Of a DNA stretch of 64,000 nucleotides, positions 36,165 through 47,084 are shown piece after piece. Source of the stretch: Triatoma infestans. Its lineage: Eukaryota > Arthropoda > Insecta > Hemiptera > Reduviidae. The notes under the pieces are model-generated. The model had not been told where the DNA came from and did no database searches. It was given only the letters and a program-made list of their open reading frames with translations. Both the position numbers and the translations under genes were made by a program. Position 1 is the first letter of the stretch. Each line of letters starts with the position of its first letter. The stretch covers positions 1 through 64,000 of the forward strand of contig JAAEAF010006618.1 of the NCBI GenBank assembly GCA_011037195.1, in the 5' to 3' direction.

Positions 36165-37242
36165 AATTGAAGACAATATAATGAATAACTAAAAAACTCC
36201 AGGTCTAACAAAAGTTTTTTAACTGAATATTAGGAATTCCTTTGGGAAAATTTTGTGAAAATTGTGTTGAATATGAATTTTATTTTCTTTCATTGTTGGA
36301 AACGGCCAAATACAAAATGGCGGACTTACATTTCTTTCTATTTTGCATTTCCGCCTAATTCTCTTTTGCCTTCTTCTTCAACAATGGAATGAAAATTCAG
36401 AGTTTTCTCTTTATAGCTCAGACTAATTTTATAAAATAGTAAATAATATGTAAGAAATAACTTGGTTTTTTGCAATTTTTTTATAGCACATTTTTATTTC
36501 GCAATTTGATAATTTATAAAATACCTACCAAGGGAAGATTAGTCAAAAAATTCTAAATTATTTTTTCAAAGAAATAATTAGCTGTAAAGAATTACCCAAT
36601 TACAGTGTAGAAGTGAAGGTGTCAAATATGGTCATGGTCACCATGATAATTCTAAATTTTTGATTGGCCTAACATACATCCACATATCACACCTTCTCTG
36701 CTATACTGTGATTGGCTAATTATTTATAGCTAATTTTTTTTTATGAAAAATCTAGTTTAGAATTTTTTTACTAATTTTCTTTCCGCAGATATTTTATAAA
36801 TTATCAAATTGTGAAATAATTTTTTTTTTTTTAATAAAAAAATAGAAAAAAATCAAATTACATCTAATATAATATTTACTGTTTTATATCATTAATGACT
36901 TTGTTTTACTGTTTCTTTATCTTTCAATAGCCCTATGTGTAAAGCTCTAAGCGAGCTGGCCCATAATAATTTGTAAATATAATAATAATATCATTAATGT
37001 GAGCTATATAGAATAAACTCAGAATTCCACTGATGAAAAAGAAAGCAAGAGAGAATTGGGCTGAAATGTAACTGCCTGTGTAAGTCTGCCATTTTGTATT
37101 TGGCCGTTTGTACTAGTGGGAAAAATAAAATTGATGTTAAACACCTATAAAAATTTCTCAAAGGGAATTCATAATATTCGGTTAAAAAACTTTTCTTAAA
37201 GCTTGAGTTTGTAGCTATTCATTATATTGTCCTTAATTTTAT
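36165..37242. repeat. ~1.08-kb imperfect palindrome (foldback element)
   Basis: The left arm from ~36168 and the right arm back from ~37240 are reverse complements with scattered differences. Outer anchors are GACAATATAATGAATA against TATTCATTATATTGTC. Other anchors are AAAGTTTTTTAACTGAATAT against ATATTCGGTTAAAAAACTTT and GGCCAAATACAAAATGGC against GCCATTTTGTATTTGGCC. The centre is near 36640-36690. A 90-bp insertion makes the right arm longer. No ORF. A transcript would form a long hairpin. Confidence 0.85.
36898..36987 (+). mobile_element. 90-bp LINE-tail-like insertion in the palindrome's right arm
   Basis: ATATCATTAATG is duplicated at 36886-36897 and 36988-36999. The insert ends in an AATAATAATA tail and is absent from the left arm. 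Size and tail suggest a very short LINE 3' end. Confidence 0.7.
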
Positions 37243-37991
37243 GTATGTGGCAATAGTCCACAAACTATTGAAAGAATAGTTGGCCCCAGCGGCCAAACAT
37301 AACTATTGTTTACATCGATATTGAAAGAATATTTTCAAGATGGAAATCTGCGCAAGAGCTAAAATTCAATCAATACCTGTTTCTCGCAACAACATAAAAA
37401 AGAGGAATCGAACTAATTATTACTGTAATTAAACAAATACATTGTAATAGGTAGAAGCGTTATAGATTAAAGTGCGATAAACTAAAGTCTATGTAAATTG
37501 GAGTTAGAGAAAATATTGTGAGTGTTTCACAGCAGATTTTTTTGAGTTGTTTAAAACGTTCACACATTACTGAGGGCATTAAAAACAAACCCATTTTATT
37601 ATCAGTGTACAAGAAACAAATTAAACTATTGAACGAAGTCAATTTGGTTACTTGTATATAAGATCCATAGATTTTTTAAGTTTTTGATTCCTTTGATAAA
37701 TCTAATACATAATAGAAGATAAAAATAATAGTAATAAAAATGAAAAAAGATGTTAGGTTTTGACCTATGAACGTTATAATAAATCTATCATGATGGGCCA
37801 TAGGGCAAACTAATGCGGAGATTAGATATTTTTGCCTTTCAGTATTGATTGTAACTCATAATAGACAAGGTCGGTGTATTATATTTTAGAAAATTCTTGC
37901 TTTTTTTAAAAACTTTTAATTGTGTTATTTATGTCCATTTAAATGATTTTAAATTTTAGAGAAAACTAATAATAAAATTTATTACAGAAAA
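37243..37991. promoter_or_regulatory. upstream region of cathepsin B gene 1
   Basis: It holds a family A right end (37495-37545: GGAGTTAGAGAAAATATTGT) and AT-rich DNA. ATTTATTACAG directly before AAAAATG looks like a 3' splice site, so the promoter and first (non-coding) exon may lie further upstream; no TATA or initiator could be assigned. Confidence 0.4.
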
Positions 37992-38108
37992 ATGAAGTTA
38001 CTCATCGTGTTAACAATAATACATGGCGTATTATCAGAAAATCCACCAACAGATCCATTGTCTAATGAATTTATAGATTATATTAATGCATTAAACACAA
38101 CATGGAAG
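37992..38108 (+). CDS. cathepsin B gene 1, coding exon 1
   Basis: The exon encodes 39 residues: signal peptide ([15 protein letters not shown]) and the start of the propeptide ([19 protein letters not shown]). It ends in phase 0 at a GTAATA donor. Intron 1 (38109-38196) is only 88 bp and has a polypyrimidine tract before CTGTAG. Confidence 0.93.
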
Positions 38109-41100
38109 GTAATACTCGTAAAATTATTTATTTCAGGCTTATTTCTCATTACTTTCTTATTTAATTTTTTTTTTTAAATTTTTTGTAAAACTGTAGGCTG
38201 GAAGAAATTTCCATCCAAAAATTTCTTATAAATATTTAACCAAATTGATGGGCGTACATCCTGATGCTGTTTTACATAAATTACCATTTAGAACCAATAA
38301 TATTGATTCAAATGATATTATACAAGTACCAGATCAATTTGATAGCCGAGTAAAATGGTCTGATTGTCCAACTATATCAGAAATAAGAGATCAGGGCAGC
38401 TGTGGAAGTTGTTGGGTAAGTAGTTTTGGACTTTTTATTTAAGAAAATAAAAATCTAGTGAGAAAACACTCACACCATTCAGTCTACATAGTTACAATTT
38501 AGACATTTTCTTCAAATCTATAATTTTTTGCTAAATGTTTACTTAAATGTCGATATTTAATCCAGAAGAGAGTGCCAATAATGTTGAACAAACAAAACAT
38601 TTGAAATTTAAACAAGCAGATTCCTGAGAATCTCCTCCAGATATATGGCAAGTTCACGGGAAAATTCCAACTTATTCTGTAAAGTCACTGACTTTTATCA
38701 AATTTAAAATTCTATCAATGCTTTCTATATTACTTCAATTTAATACTGGCGGTCAGAACCCCCCTAAAAATAAATTTTTGTGAAAAATGTTTCAAATCTA
38801 AGTGAAACGGATTTATTTGTATAGAAAGGATATGGAGTTTAAAGGAAATATTGTAGTTGTTTTCAAGAAAATCGCGAACAACTGAAAAACCATTCAGTAA
38901 AGTTGCAGTTCCGGTTGATGTATTTTAAGAAATCATTTTTGGAAATTTGACACGATTGCAATAATTCCTCTTACCAGGAATAAGAATTTATATATATATA
39001 AAATTTTACATTTTACACTTTGATTTACTAATTAAAAAAAATTTTTTTTACAGGCTTTTGGCGCCGTTGAATCAATGTCCGATCGTATTTGTATTCACAG
39101 CGGTGCTAAAATAAGTGTAAGGTTATCTGCAGAAGATTTAGTATTCTGTTGTGATAGTTGTGGATTTGGATGTGATGGTGGTTTTCCCGGTGCAGCTTGG
39201 AATTACTGGGTACGACATGGCATTGTGACTGGTGGAAGTTATGACAGTGATCAGGTAGATAATCATTATTAATAATTATTAATTATTTATGCAACTTTTT
39301 TTATTCAATGGTACAGTGCATAGTGCGACCAAAAGAGGACGCTACCAGTGCTACAGGAGGGACTACCCGCCACAGCACCCTTTCAGTTTAAAATCTCTGA
39401 GGAATCTCAGGATCTGGGAAGGTTCTAGGGAGGGTATTTCTTCCTGCCCATTCCAACCTTGAAGGTGGATTGATAGACAGCCATCTCCCAGTCAGTCCTA
39501 GTCTGTCTGTTGAGCTTCTCTATCTCAATCTCATCTTCTGACGGATTCATAATTTCCTGTTATATTTTTTTTCATATATTTCTTTTACAGGGCTGCCAAC
39601 CCTACGAAATAGCTCCCTGTGAACACCACATAAATGGGACAAGGAAACCATGTACAGGACATAGTCCAAGTCCAATGCCTCATTGTAAAAAGACCTGCCA
39701 ACCTTCTTACAAAAAATCGTACAAACAAGATTTACATTATGGTAATTATTAATACAAACTTGAAATAAATTTTAATTTTCCATTTTCTTCCAATTTCGTT
39801 TGAAATATATCATCACCAATATCTAATCAATCTGTTCGACATTATATCACTATGAATATTTGGTTTTCTTCGAACTCCCTAACTTCGGAACATCTTGGAT
39901 TAATACTATTAGGGCAAAGATCCATTTGCTAAACACTGTTTCCAAATTGAAAGCTTAACAGACTAACAAAGTGGCGAATGGAAAACCGGAAGCTAGATGG
40001 AGATTACCACATGCGCACAATTGCATAAAACGGTCTCGTCAATAATCTTTGCTTCCAAAAACAGATAGGCAGATAGGACTTTTTTGTTGAATATGTTGTT
40101 GAAACTAACAAGTGTCGAGTGTAACAGAAAAATGCGTTGAAATGCACGAACTTGATAAATTTATTCAGACGGAGGCTGAAAATCCTAAACAAACCAGGAA
40201 TAAAAGAAATATGCATGCTACGACGGATAAAATACCAGACATTTTTGTCTTTTATTTTTTTTTTTATATAAATATTCTTAATTAAATAACCATTACGAGA
40301 TAATCCTATATATCATATGGGACAATCCCATAATAAATCGTATACGTAGGATTGCACAACATACACACAGAACTAATTTAAATATATTTTCTGTTTCAGG
40401 TAAAGAAGCTTACAGTGTTGAAAGCGATATAAAATCAATACAGCTAGAAATATTATCTAATGGTCCTGTTGAAGGTACTTTGACTGTATTTGAAGATTTC
40501 GTGAATTACAAAGAAGGTCAGTGATTTTGATATTTAAAAAATTCTAGTTTTTAAAAAAAAATCTTACTGCTGAAAGAGGAATTACGATCGCATCAAATAA
40601 GTTTTGCCCGGAAGTACCTGTCATACAGATACATGGCCCCAATTTTGAAAGCCGAATCTTTTCTGTAACTGTACAGGGTATCTCAGTTTCTATTGGCCAA
40701 ACTCTGGCAATCAATTGGACACTTCGAAAAATCTCTGGTTAAATTTTTCGAAAAATCCTTCAATCGCAAGATATTTCACATTTTGTGTTTTTCCAACTTT
40801 TTACTACCTTACCGTATAAAGTCGCTCACATTTCAGATGTGCTGAGGCTACAACAAATACCACTGCATCATTTGAAAAATCATTAGAACTCCTGTCTGAA
40901 AAAATTGTTTTTCAATCTTCAGTGTCACTTAAAAAATTGAACAATTGAAATTGTGAAAAATTTTTCTGCATTTACTGATTTTTTTAAAAAGATACCTACA
41001 ACACGTCAAATTTCACAAAAACTTCTTCGTCTAACGGATTCTTCTTGGATATACCTAGATATGAAAATAATTTTGTAATAGGGTTTGAAAATGATGATTG

Positions 41101-44100
41101 AATGTTAGAAATCGTCTGCGGAATAGACCTCCGATTTTAATATTCCCCAGAGGAAAAAATCTAATGGTATCAAGTCTGGGCCCATAATAACTCTGAGAAT
41201 ATTTTGATTTTTACTAATGGAAGCAAGTGGCAGTTTTATGGGTTTCATAAAAGAGGCATTATATTATAGGCAATTTTTAGTTCAGCAGTTTAATTTTTAA
41301 ATTTCATTAAGATTATTTATAGGTAAATGAGCAGGTTGCATTGTTAAGTAATTATGATTATTATTTACTACATTCACTGTAATTTCGATATGTAGACTCT
41401 GATAGACGGTCATTGGCTATGCCAATAGATGTAATGCTGAACTGTAGTGTTTTCTGTATATTGTTAATAAGGCATCATCATTCATTCATGCATTCGTATT
41501 CATACTCTTACCATACCTATGTAGAATCTTAAGGGCATGTATAGTCCGAAGACATAGTGGTGTAGTGTCCGAAGTACTGTGGCGTAGTGTCAAGGTGATC
41601 TTTCCTCAAGGTGGGTAGAATGTCTGCACTTTCGCCAGGCTCGTACAAACCGATTAGCCTATCATCTTTCCTAAGTAATGCTCTGGAAAGATTGGTGGAC
41701 AGATATATTAGGGATGAAATCCTGTGTATAAACCCCCTAAGTGCCCGCCAATACGATTATCAACCAGGTAGGTCGGCAGAGGCCGCTTAATAGGCTGCTA
41801 TCAAAATCCTTGGAGGAAAAGGAAATTTGCGGTAGCCACCTTTTTGGCATGGAGGGCGCATTTAATAATGTCTCGCGCACCTCAGTCATCAACTCTCTCC
41901 ATAAAAGAGGAGTACCAGCAGCGTTATGCGGCTGGATGGAGTCTGGTCTAAGTAATCGAATCAACATTTCCACAATAGGCCAGACCGCCTCAGAGTGGAA
42001 GTAGGGAGGGGGTTCTGTCCCCTCTGATGTGGACACTGGTCGTTGATCACCTCCTCCACTAGCGATTTGCGAATGGCTTTGATTGCCTAGGCTACGCAGA
42101 CGATTTGGCGATTGTAGTAAGAGGCAAACACCCTACTACGATCGCAGAGCGGGTGCAAGCAGCTCTTAACCTGGTCAGGAACTGGTGTAAGGAGGAGGAC
42201 TTGACCATAAACCCCCCAAAACCATAATAGTTCGTTTCACATTACGCCACAAGCTGGAAGGCCTTAGACCACCATCACTTGGGCACACTCCGATTTCATT
42301 TGTGCTGGAGGCTAAGTATCTTGGTGTTACTTTTGACCGCAGACTCACATGGAATCAACACACTGACAAAATTTCACACAAGAAGGCCAATGCGTCATTC
42401 AGTAGGTGAAGACGGCTTTGTGGGAGAAACTGGGACCTGCGCCCAAGTTTGACCTCGGGATCTACACCAGGATTATCAAACCCATGGTTACATATGGGTC
42501 GGTGGTTTGGTGGACCAAGACGCTGCAGAAGGGGACGGCGGAAAGGCTGGGTGGGATCCAAAGGTAAGCATGCCTGAGTTCCACGGGGGCCATGAAAACC
42601 ATCCTGCGGCGTTGGAAGTCCTTCTTAGTTTGCCACCACTACATATCCTCGTCCAAGGCGAAGCCAGAATGGGAATACATAGGCTCTTGCAGGGGCCGCC
42701 TCCCATCACCTCTAGGAATGATCGTAATAACCAGAGGTTGATTGAGGAAATTAAGGCTGACCATCTTCTTGGAATGCCAACCGGTAGGATGGTTCCTAGG
42801 TATCATTTCGAAAGTAACTTCCAAATTGTCATACCGAGCAGAGGTGAATGGGACTGTGACGTCCCCAGTTCGGTAATTCGGTCTGGTATACAGACGGATC
42901 CAAAACTTCGACTGGGGTCGGAGCCCGGATCTATGGGGGCAGGCCTAAAGTTAAGATCAAGGCCAGCCTACGGAAGTACGCCGCGGTCTTTCAGGCTGAA
43001 GTCGTGGCGCTACAACTCTGCTCTAAGGAGATTATAAGGCAAGGCATAGTGGGTAGGAGAGTGACCATATACTCCGATAGTCAGGCAGCCCTGAAGGCAC
43101 TCTCTTCACACCAAATAGTCTCAAGACTGGTGTGGGATAGCCTAACTGCCCTAACCGAGGTGGGTCCCGGGACATGCAATGAAAGGGCGGATGCCCTAGC
43201 AAAAAAGGTTCGCAGGATACCTTCCCCGAACCCTGCTGCGGCTTGTCCAGGAGCCTTATTCAAACTCCTATCAAAAGTTGGATAGAAGAACAGCGTCTGC
43301 TTTGATGGGAGAGAACACCAGGACAGAGGCAGGCAAAGCTCTTTATTTAGGCAGGCATTTGCCTAAATTTACTAGAGATCTACTGAGCCATAGCCGAAGG
43401 GATATAAGGCTAATTGTGGGACTACTAACTGGGCATAGTAGGCTGAACAGACACATACACCACCTACAACTTACAGATGCACCATCTATAACTTGTCGAT
43501 TCTGCAAGGCGGAGGAAGAAAGCCCGGTGCACATCCTCTGCGAGTGCGCCGACCTTGCGAGGACAAGGTTGCTCGGGGACTGGCAATCCCGAAGCTTCAT
43601 GACGGAGCTTTGCTAGGACTGATTAGGAGGCCAAAGCTGGGGATTGTGCTATAATTTGAGGGAATCCACAATAGACATCGTCTTGTAGGGCGCGGTGGAA
43701 TGAGGATCGTTCCCCCCCCCATTTTTATTCTCTTCTATTCTAATGGAAGCAAGTGGCAGTTTGATGGGTTTCATTCAAGGTTTCAAGAGGCAATTTATAT
43801 TATAGGCAATTTTTAGTTCAGCACTTTAATTTTTTAATTTCAGTAAGATTATTTATAGGTAAATGAGCAGGTGCGTTGTTAATTAATTATGATTATTATT
43901 TACTACATTCACTATAATTCCGATATGTAGACCCTAACAGACATTGGCAATGTCATAGATGTTATGCTGAACTGTAGTGTTTTCTGAATATTGTTAATAA
44001 GGCATCATCATTCATTCATTCATTCATTTGTATTCACAGTTAATATACAAATTTAAAGAAATCCGTTAGTGTTTTTATGGAGCAAAACGCAGAAAACGGA

Positions 44101-45242
44101 AAAATCTGTATTATAAAGACGCACTTCCGGTCTATCGATTTTCATCAAACTCAGAATTTTGGCAACATATTTAATACTAAATTAATATTTATAATGGATG
44201 TGTTAGGTGGAGAGAATTTAGGTGTGGTTGATGATAAAGAAGAAGACTTGGTTAACTAATATATTAATTAAGTGATACAGACTGCCTGGACTTTACAATA
44301 GAGAAATGTTTTAAGGTAGAGTGATATGAAAATGACACGTAGTAATTGGATGTATTGAACTGAATTCAACTGTGTTTCTATGGACTCTGTTCGTCGCTAT
44401 ATTTATACAGTTTCTCCCACTCCAGTCCGAGAGAGTGGTTGAGCTTGTCTTTGCTCTCTTTGGTTGCTGAGCTTCTCTTTGGTTGCTGTTACATATTATT
44501 TAGATGATAGAATTATGTAATAAACTAAAATAGCACTTTATAAGTAAACATAACCTCACCACTTCCCCAAAAGCCGTAATATTTGTGATTGAAATTTCAT
44601 GTTTAAAGAAAATCGTTGGAGCCATTCTTTAGAAAATTGCGAAAAAGTAAAAAAAAAAAAAATCCAGGAAAGTGGTACTTCCGGTTAAGTGGTAGCTCTT
44701 CCGGGTCGGATCCCATGGTGATACCGAAACGGAATAACATGTTTGTACTTTCAGCGAGTTTCCGTTTTTGAGCGATGCTGTTCTCATACATACACAAACA
44801 CAATTTTCTAAAAAACCATTTTGTACTCAGGGGACCTCAAATCGTGTGTTTCCGGTGAATACTCGATATCGAAAATTTGACACGATTACAATACTTCCTT
44901 TTACTAGGAGTAAGAGAAAGTAAAAGAAAACATAAATTGAAATATAAAGGAAATTCCCCTTTGAATTTTCCATAAAATGGTCCAGATATAAAAATTACAT
45001 TATTTCCTATAAAATTTCCAGGTGTCTACCAACATGTCCATGGAAAAGCTCTAGGCGGTCATGCCATAAGGATGCTTGGCTGGGGTACAGAAAACGGGAC
45101 ACCTTACTGGCTGGTCGCTAATTCTTGGAACACTGACTGGGGTGACAATGGTTACTTTAAGATATTAAGAGGCAAGGATGAGTGTGGTATTGAGAGTGGA
45201 GTCAGTGCTGGAATACCCAAGGCTAGGACAATTTTCTATTAA
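37992..45242 (+). CDS. cathepsin B-like cysteine protease, gene 1 (complete, 6 exons)
   Basis: A lysosomal or gut papain-family protease (C1A). CDS exons are 37992-38108, 38197-38415, 39054-39254, 39591-39741, 40400-40516 and 45022-45242, all with GT-AG borders, giving 1026 nt and 341 residues, the usual cathepsin B length. Residues 1-15 or so are a hydrophobic signal peptide. A propeptide follows, and the mature enzyme should begin near Val83 ([11 protein letters not shown]). The oxyanion Gln105, nucleophile Cys111 (DQGSCGSCW), His282 ([11 protein letters not shown]) and Asn302 (VANSWN) are all present. The occluding-loop pair His191-His192 (PCEHHINGT) is kept, so endopeptidase and carboxydipeptidase activity are both expected. 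The ATG starts the signal peptide and lies just after a TTACAG acceptor-like site. Family A repeats fill introns 2 and 5, and a LINE sits in intron 5. Gene 2 at 58 kb is the paralogue. Confidence 0.95.
38109..38196 (+). other. intron 1 of cathepsin B gene 1
   Basis: A short, T-rich 88-bp intron in phase 0. The paralogue has an 89-bp intron at the same codon, which supports tandem duplication. Confidence 0.85.
38197..38415 (+). CDS. cathepsin B gene 1, coding exon 2 (propeptide and catalytic Cys)
   Basis: The exon encodes 73 residues: the rest of the propeptide, the mature N-terminus and the active-site segment ending GSCGSCW. Both borders are phase 0; the donor is GTAAGT. Confidence 0.95.
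38449..38988 (-). repeat. family A repeat copy in intron 2 of cathepsin B gene 1
   Basis: It begins with the diverged end motif AAAATCTAGTGAGAAAACAC and closes with a CTCTTACCAGGAATAAGA hairpin end. It is internally shortened (~540 bp against ~965 for full copies) and clearly diverged. No coding capacity. Confidence 0.75.
39054..39254 (+). CDS. cathepsin B gene 1, coding exon 3
   Basis: The exon encodes residues 113-179, including SDRICIHS, the paired Cys segment ([13 protein letters not shown]) and GIVTGG, all typical of cathepsin B. Phase 0 at both ends. The paralogous exon in gene 2 has exactly the same length (201 nt). Confidence 0.95.
39305..39545 (-). mobile_element. LINE 3'-end fragment in intron 3 of cathepsin B gene 1
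   Basis: The stretch is GC-richer than its surroundings. The block GGAAGGTTCTAGGG with the following TATTTC-TCCT matches the 3' region of the LINE at 9.8-10.7 kb, in the same orientation. No ORF remains. Family assignment rests on that local match only. Confidence 0.5.
39591..39741 (+). CDS. cathepsin B gene 1, coding exon 4 (occluding loop)
   Basis: The exon encodes residues 180-229 with the occluding loop. PCEHHINGT carries the His-His pair that gives cathepsin B its carboxydipeptidase activity. It ends after the first base of the DLHYG glycine codon (phase 1), as does the gene 2 exon. Confidence 0.95.
40128..40245 (+). repeat. family B repeat copy in intron 4 of cathepsin B gene 1
   Basis: It shares CAAGTGT-GA-TGTAACAGAAA, AGGAATAAAAG-AATATGCATG and CGGATAAAATACCAGA with copies near 8.44-8.62 kb and 49.1-49.35 kb. 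Non-coding. Confidence 0.65.
40400..40516 (+). CDS. cathepsin B gene 1, coding exon 5
   Basis: The exon encodes [17 protein letters not shown] and [19 protein letters not shown]. The NGPVEG block is a cathepsin B landmark. Both borders split a Gly codon after its first base. Confidence 0.93.
40545..40670. repeat. diverged family A fragment in intron 5
   Basis: Only scraps of the family A left end (GAGGAATTACGATCGCATCA, CCCGGAAGTACCTG) are recognisable. Confidence 0.4.
40672..41213. repeat. intron 5 stretch, possible DNA-transposon relic
   Basis: It starts with TACAGGGTATCTCAG, resembling the ACAGGGTGTCCCA-type termini common in arthropod DNA transposons; a better match occurs at 63002-63017. 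The rest is AT-rich and unrecognised. Confidence 0.3.
41214..41502 (+). repeat. left ~289-bp direct repeat flanking the intron 5 LINE
   Basis: It runs from CTAATGGAAGCAAGTGGCAG to the CATTCATT-rich end GTATTCA. A copy differing at roughly one base in ten is at 43740-44036. The two bracket the LINE fragment exactly. Confidence 0.85.
41503..43739 (+). mobile_element. degenerate non-LTR retrotransposon (R1/Jockey-like) in intron 5
   Basis: Broken frames encode, in order: the RT finger region ([18 protein letters not shown], ~41645), motif A as EGAFNNVS (~41848; the usual Asp is Asn), the [10 protein letters not shown] catalytic motif (~42090), [13 protein letters not shown] (~42320), an RNase H segment with DGSKT (~42895) and [12 protein letters not shown] (~43075), [10 protein letters not shown] (~43180), and a C-terminal zinc finger [18 protein letters not shown] (~43497). 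Stops and frameshifts break it throughout and part of RNase H is deleted. The 5' ORF1 and endonuclease are absent. There is no poly(A); the 3' end is a C-run followed by the right direct repeat. The clade call is by motif resemblance. Confidence 0.85.
43740..44036 (+). repeat. right ~297-bp direct repeat flanking the intron 5 LINE
   Basis: This is the second copy of the 41214-41502 sequence, with a small insertion (CAAGGTTTCAAGAGG for AAAAGAGG) and an extra CATT unit. Confidence 0.85.
44050..44937 (-). repeat. family A repeat in intron 5, split by unrelated ~300 bp
   Basis: The left part (44050-44190) and right part (~44490-44937) are family A in minus orientation, ending CTTTTACTAGGAGTAAGAG. 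Between them lies sequence not seen in other copies, including a TTTGGTTGCTGAGCTTCTC near-duplication at 44458-44485. Confidence 0.7.
45022..45242 (+). CDS. cathepsin B gene 1, coding exon 6 (catalytic His and Asn)
   Basis: The terminal exon supplies the catalytic His ([11 protein letters not shown]) and Asn (YWLVANSWN), the WG-GYF-I-RG block and the C-terminus PKARTIFY followed by TAA. The preceding acceptor is AAATTTCCAG. Confidence 0.95.
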
Positions 45243-45342
45243 TAATTTGTAATCACTTTAATGAAATTGTCAACTTTTATTGTTGTTTTTTTTAATGTTT
45301 GATGGAAACTAATTGATATTTTAAATTAAAACAAGTTTTTAA

Positions 45343-45348
45343 AATAAA
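45343..45348 (+). terminator. polyadenylation signal of cathepsin B gene 1
   Basis: AATAAA lies about 100 bp past the stop codon, with TGTGTTTTGTT about 15 bp further on as a plausible downstream element. Function is inferred. Confidence 0.55.
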
Positions 45349-45451
45349 GAACTATTCTGACTGTGTTTTGTTATATGTAATAAATAGAACTGTGATTTAT
45401 TGGTTTGTTTTATTTGATTTTACCAGCAATTGTGCAAGTGAAGAACAAAAA

Positions 45452-47043
45452 CGGGTGTGAAATATTCACACGACTTTCTCTTACTGCATTTTACAAGATT
45501 GTAATTGACAAGACTTATAATGTTTACTAAATGTTTGTCTTCAGTTTTATATCGATGGAACTATCCAAACTTTAAAAAAAATGACTTGTTTGAGAAAACC
45601 AGAAACTCCCTCCCATCATCCAAACTTCTTTAAATGAATTTCTTGGAACAAAATTTCAATCAAAAGTGATAAGACTCTATATTCACAGTAATTGTAACAA
45701 ATTTAATGAAATTAGTTGGTATTTTTATTGAAAAAACCGCGAAAACTGAAAAACCTGTTCAGTAAAAACGCCTTCCGGTCAACCGATTTGCTTCGAAGTC
45801 GAAATATTGGCAACATATCTAATTCTATTTAATGTTATATACATGATACAATTTATAATAAATTGAAATAGCACTTTAGAGGAAATCATAACCCCACTCC
45901 TCCGCTAAAAGACCCAAAGAGAAATTTTCAAATAAAAGTTGTAGCTCTTTGTATGTGTATTTCACATCATCATCTTCATCATTCTTGGCACAACAACCCA
46001 CGTGGGATCAAGGGCTCCTGCAGTAAAGTCCGCCAAACATCTCTGTCTAAAGCTGCCGCCCTCCTCCAGTCTCGTACACGTAGCAGGGATCGGCGCATCC
46101 ACCTGTACACTATCCAACCAGCGCAATTTCGGGCGTCCCCGACGCCTTGAAGAGTGAATAATTTCTTCTAGGAGCTTTCTTGGTATGGAGTTATCGTTTA
46201 TCCTAGATACATATCCCGCCCATCTCAGTCTGCCAATCTTTATAAATCGGACGATGTCACAGTCTCCTTATAAATCCATTACCTCCGCGTTAGTTCTTAT
46301 GCGCCAGGACGAGTTTGCCGGATCAAAAACTGCTCCGAAAATCTGCCTTAATATTTTTCTTTCCAGTAAGTGGGATTCTTGGATTTGGGATAGCGTGCAG
46401 CATTCAGAGCCGTAGGTAAGTACTGGCCTGATCAATGTCTTGTAGAGACGCAGTTGCTTGGTGGTGCGAGATAGAATGTGACTTTTCAGGTGCCTAACCA
46501 AACCGAAGTAACAATTATTGGCAGCTATTATTCTTCCCTGGATTTCCGCATTTACATCATTATCATTAGTCAGCAGTGAGCCAAGTTATACAAAGCTATT
46601 CACGCTTTTGAAGGTGTAACGATCCACTTGAACTCGGATTACCTTGAGGAATAGTGACCATATATTTGGTCTTGGACTCATTCATGGCCCGTCCCATTCG
46701 CGCAGCCGCATCCTGCAGTCTGGAGAAGGCCTCACTCATGGCACCAAAGCTCCCCCCGATGATATCGATATCATCCGCGTAACCCAATATTTGCACTTGT
46801 ATTTCACATAGTTAGTTTAAAGAAAATCGTGGAGGAGTTTTAGAGAAAATAGCAGAAATTCTTCAAATTCGGAATTTCAACAACATATTTTATTTGAATT
46901 ATTTTATTTAGATGATAGAATTGTGTAATAAACTGAAATAGCGTTTTAGAGCGAAATGTAATCCCACGCTTCCCCCAAAAGTACCTTAATGAATTTTCCG
47001 GGAGAAGTGTTTCAAATGAAAGTTCTAGCTCATTATACATGCA
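45452..47043 (-). repeat. family A copy split by an RTE-like LINE
   Basis: Left part 45452-45955 (CGGGTGTGAAATATTCACAC) and right part 46810-47043 are one element in minus orientation; the LINE sits between. Confidence 0.75.
45968..46797 (-). mobile_element. RTE-like LINE fragment with 12-bp target-site duplication
   Basis: TGTATTTCACAT is at 45956-45967 and 46798-46809. The minus strand encodes QILGYADDIDIIGGSFGAMS (RT motif C, ~46795), NESKTKYMV, HLKSHILSRTTKQLRLYKTL, IRPVLTYGSECCTLS, LLERKILRQIFGAVFD and, in other frames, RRRGRPKLRWLDSVQVD (~46145-46095). This block order is typical of RTE-clade RTs. The 3' end is an ATG/ATGA-rich tail. Frames are broken near 46560 and 46230. Confidence 0.88.
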
Positions 47044-47084
47044 GGTTTAATACGAATAATTAATACTGCTATTAAAATGAACAA

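Noticed and set aside
41214..44036. LTR retrotransposon in intron 5
   Set aside because: The ~290-bp direct repeats lack TG...CA ends, a primer site and a polypurine tract, and the enclosed coding remains are non-LTR (YADD RT, RNase H, CCHC-type finger).
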